Origin: JAURVT01 sp049059935
GTDB taxonomy: Bacteria; Actinomycetota; Actinomycetes; Propionibacteriales; Nocardioidaceae
Length of the DNA: 7,660 nt
NCBI RefSeq assembly: GCF_049059935.1
Contig: NZ_JBMGQR010000118.1
Span: 1-7,660, forward strand
Direction of reading: 5' to 3'
Below, piece by piece: positions 6,267 to 7,660 of the stretch (position 1 is its first letter; the number at the start of each line of letters is the position of its first letter). A program made the translations under genes and the position numbers. The notes beneath the pieces are model-generated. The model searched no databases and was not told where the DNA came from. It saw only the letters and a list, made by a program, of their open reading frames with translations.

Positions 6267-7088
6267 ATGCGCACCTCGTTCCACACCGCCACCCTGCACG
6301 AGCTGCCGGTGCTCGACGCCGTCCAAGCGCTGCTCTACGCCGGGTACGACGCCGTCGAGCTCAACGCCGAGACCCTTCCGTGGGCCGCACCACACGTCGG
6401 ACCCGACACGCCCATCGACGTCCGCCAGCAGCTCAGGGCCACCGGGGCGATCTCCTCCATCGCTGCGCACCGGCCCGGGCTGGCGTCCATGAACGACGAC
6501 GAACGTCGCGAGGCAATCGACTGGACCGTCGGCTGCATCCAGCTGGCCTCCGACGTCCGAGCCCCGGTCGTGCACGTTATCCCCGGCGATCAACCCGACC
6601 TCGGCACAGGTCTTGGCGTCGCGAGCGAGCCTGGGAACCTCCACGCGTTCGTCGCGTCCCTGCGCGAGATCGTTGACGCGGCGGACGGCACCGGCGTCGT
6701 CGTCGCGCTCGAGCCCATCGTCAACCAACTGGTCTCGACCACCGACCAGACATTGGCCATCCTCGAGGCGGTGCCCGGGCTGAAGGTCAGCTTCGATCCC
6801 TCCCACCTGCAGGTCACCACACACGACGTCCACGACGCCGCACTCAGGCTCGGCCCCCACACCGTGATCGCCGCAATCAAGGACGCCCGCGGTGAACCGA
6901 CCGACTTTGCCTTCCTCGCACAAGGCAGGGGCGAGATCGACTTCCTCGACATGGTCGACACGCTGAGGGCTTCCGGCTTCGACGGCGCTCTGGTCGTCGA
7001 GCACGAAGCCCACCTCTTCGGTGACACCAGGAGCCCCGACCAGGTGGTGCGTGAGAGCCTGCCCGGCGCCCGAGCCCTGGCGAGTTGA
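6267..7088 (+). CDS. Sugar phosphate isomerase/epimerase-family TIM-barrel enzyme
   Basis: This 273-residue protein belongs to the AP-endonuclease-2-like TIM-barrel family, which includes IolE, IolI and various ketose or keto-inositol isomerases, epimerases and dehydratases. Likely metal ligands sit at strand ends in the expected order: Glu149 in VVVALEP, Asp177 and His180 in VSFDPSH, and Glu245 in ALVVEHEAH. The early segment GYDAVELNAE (26-35) matches the first part of the barrel, and His103 lies at the end of another strand. AAIKDARG (202-209) fits the strand that often carries a further ligand or a catalytic residue. The gene begins 9 nt after the dehydrogenase stop, with a good ribosome binding site, and is the last in the operon. 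A keto sugar or inosose made by the dehydrogenase is the likely substrate. Whether it isomerises, epimerises or dehydrates cannot be told from the sequence. Confidence 0.9.
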   Translation: MRTSFHTATLHELPVLDAVQALLYAGYDAVELNAETLPWAAPHVGPDTPIDVRQQLRATGAISSIAAHRPGLASMNDDERREAIDWTVGCIQLASDVRAPVVHVIPGDQPDLGTGLGVASEPGNLHAFVASLREIVDAADGTGVVVALEPIVNQLVSTTDQTLAILEAVPGLKVSFDPSHLQVTTHDVHDAALRLGPHTVIAAIKDARGEPTDFAFLAQGRGEIDFLDMVDTLRASGFDGALVVEHEAHLFGDTRSPDQVVRESLPGARALAS

Positions 7089-7098
7089 CGCCGGGCGG

Positions 7099-7129
7099 GC
7101 CTGCGACTCGACGCCTTCGAGTCGGAGGC
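7099..7129 (+). terminator. Strong hairpin closing the operon
   Basis: An 8-bp perfect stem, CGACTCGA (7104-7111) with TCGAGTCG (7117-7124), has a 5-nt loop. It extends outward by GCCT/AGGC (7099-7102 with 7126-7129) across one G-G mismatch, giving 12 pairs. It starts 10 nt after the stop at 7088. No T-run follows on either strand, so termination would be of the U-tract-free kind often inferred in actinobacteria. It may also stop transcription arriving from the convergent gene on the right. Confidence 0.65.
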
Positions 7130-7455
7130 GATACAAGTTGATGCTCCCGCCCCTCTGAACGTGTACCTGATCCGCTGACGTCCGTCCCCGGATAGGGCAA
7201 GCATCCGTGTAGGAAAGCAGTCATGCAGTGGCATCCCACGACCTGCTGAACCCGCCCGAATGGACCTGTGACGTGATCAGGGCGACCGCAGGCCTGTCCG
7301 ACAGGACGCGGAACGAATTCAGTGCAGGAGATGCTCGCGGCTCTGAGCATGACGTCGTTCCACAAAGCGATCGTCCCGCGGAGAGCGATCGTGACTAATC
7401 GACCGAAGGTTCACGCCTCGCGCATGGCGACGGACTTTACGCAGCGGAGCGGCCT
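7130..7455. other. Intergenic region between convergent genes, no clear gene
   Basis: This stretch of about 325 bp holds no convincing gene. Seen in it are an inverted repeat, ATGCTC (7331-7336) with GAGCAT (7345-7350), and a 9-bp direct repeat AGCGATCGT at 7366-7374 and 7384-7392. AGGA at 7211-7214 lies 8 nt before an ATG at 7223, which opens only an 8-codon frame ending at 7249. A GTG frame at 7228-7398 (56 residues) resembles nothing I recognise, and its GC-rich third-position bias fades in the second half. It could be a decayed gene end or non-coding DNA. Confidence 0.5.
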
Positions 7456-7659
7456 TCACCGGCCTCGAAGCACTTCGACTGCGAGCCGCTCGTATCCGTT
7501 CCGCAGTTCCTCCCACCGTTGGCGTGGGTTGCACCGGTCGCGTCCTGCGAGGTGGGCGGCGAGGTCTTCGACGTGGATCTGGTCGCCGGCGCCGTAGGCG
7601 GCGAGGTGATCAAGGGGAAGGCCCCGGTCTTCGACAACGAGCCTGGTGCCGTGCTCGTC
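7456..7659 (-). CDS. Probable SRPBCC-family protein (C-terminal end, runs off right edge)
   Basis: Reading leftwards from the right edge, a frame is open for 67 codons and ends with TGA at 7458-7456. The translation looks like the end of an SRPBCC (START-like, Hsp90-activator-homology) protein. It has a strand GTRLVVEDRGLP (4-15 of the visible part), then a long amphipathic C-terminal helix, QIHVEDLAAHLAGR, followed by RWEELRNGYERLAVEV. This helix closes the hydrophobic pocket in that family. The GC-rich third positions match the other genes in the window. The family covers lipid- or hydrophobe-binding proteins and stress-related proteins. No ligand can be inferred here. It is convergent with the sugar operon and probably unrelated to it. 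The assignment rests only on the C-terminus. Confidence 0.6.
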   Translation of the reverse strand, partial: DEHGTRLVVEDRGLPLDHLAAYGAGDQIHVEDLAAHLAGRDRCNPRQRWEELRNGYERLAVEVLRGR

Positions 7660-7660
7660 G

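Noticed and set aside
6498..6507. A second copy of the operator core GACGAACGTC, inside the TIM-barrel gene
   Set aside because: Outer bases differ from the 436-449 site, it lies mid-gene with Asp/Glu/Arg codons that readily create it, and chance occurrence is plausible in GC-rich DNA.
7223..7249. An 8-codon ATG frame with a good ribosome binding site, considered as a leader peptide
   Set aside because: There is no downstream gene on the plus strand before the convergent gene, no run of regulatory codons and no paired terminator/antiterminator structure.
7437..7637. A 66-codon minus-strand frame overlapping the right-edge gene
   Set aside because: The neighbouring frame ending at 7456 runs to the window edge and has a coherent SRPBCC-like C-terminal helix. 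This frame is low-complexity and lacks motifs.
1..7660. CRISPR arrays, tRNA or rRNA genes, insertion sequences and attachment sites
   Set aside because: No regularly spaced repeats, cloverleaf-like segments, transposase or integrase motifs, or paired terminal repeats were seen.

Overview
The window is GC-rich DNA with strongly GC-biased third codon positions, GTG as well as ATG starts, and two start codons that appear to be leaderless. This suggests a high-GC actinobacterium. The genus cannot be told from the sequence alone.

Layout. At the left edge (1-377, minus strand) is the N-terminal part of a thiamine-pyrophosphate (TPP) enzyme that looks like IolD, the ring-opening hydrolase of inositol breakdown. 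A 170-180 bp divergent region follows. It holds two back-to-back candidate promoters and a clear palindrome that could be an operator. From there a plus-strand cluster runs to 7088: an IclR-family regulator, a lipoprotein sugar-binding protein, a double-domain sugar ABC ATPase, a ribose/inositol-type permease, a Gfo/Idh/MocA dehydrogenase and a sugar phosphate isomerase/epimerase-type TIM barrel. The ATPase and permease genes overlap by 4 nt and the other gaps within the transporter-enzyme block are 2 to 47 nt, so 1542-7088 reads as one operon. A strong hairpin (7099-7129) closes it. After a mostly empty stretch of about 330 bp, the C-terminal end of a probable SRPBCC-family protein enters from the right on the minus strand.

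How the genes could work together (inference). The lipoprotein captures a polyol, cyclitol or sugar, and the ATPase and permease import it. The dehydrogenase oxidises it to a keto compound, the TIM-barrel enzyme isomerises, epimerises or dehydrates that, and the divergent TPP enzyme cleaves a dione intermediate. This is the same logic as myo-inositol catabolism (IolG, IolE/IolI, IolD). The IclR protein is the likely substrate-responsive switch for both arms. The actual substrate cannot be read from the sequence.

Most notable. The ABC ATPase keeps one intact composite ATP site. Every element of its second site is altered, including an Asn-Asn pair where Walker B normally has Asp-Glu. Otherwise this is a fairly ordinary catabolic locus. 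I saw no mobile element, CRISPR array, tRNA or rRNA.
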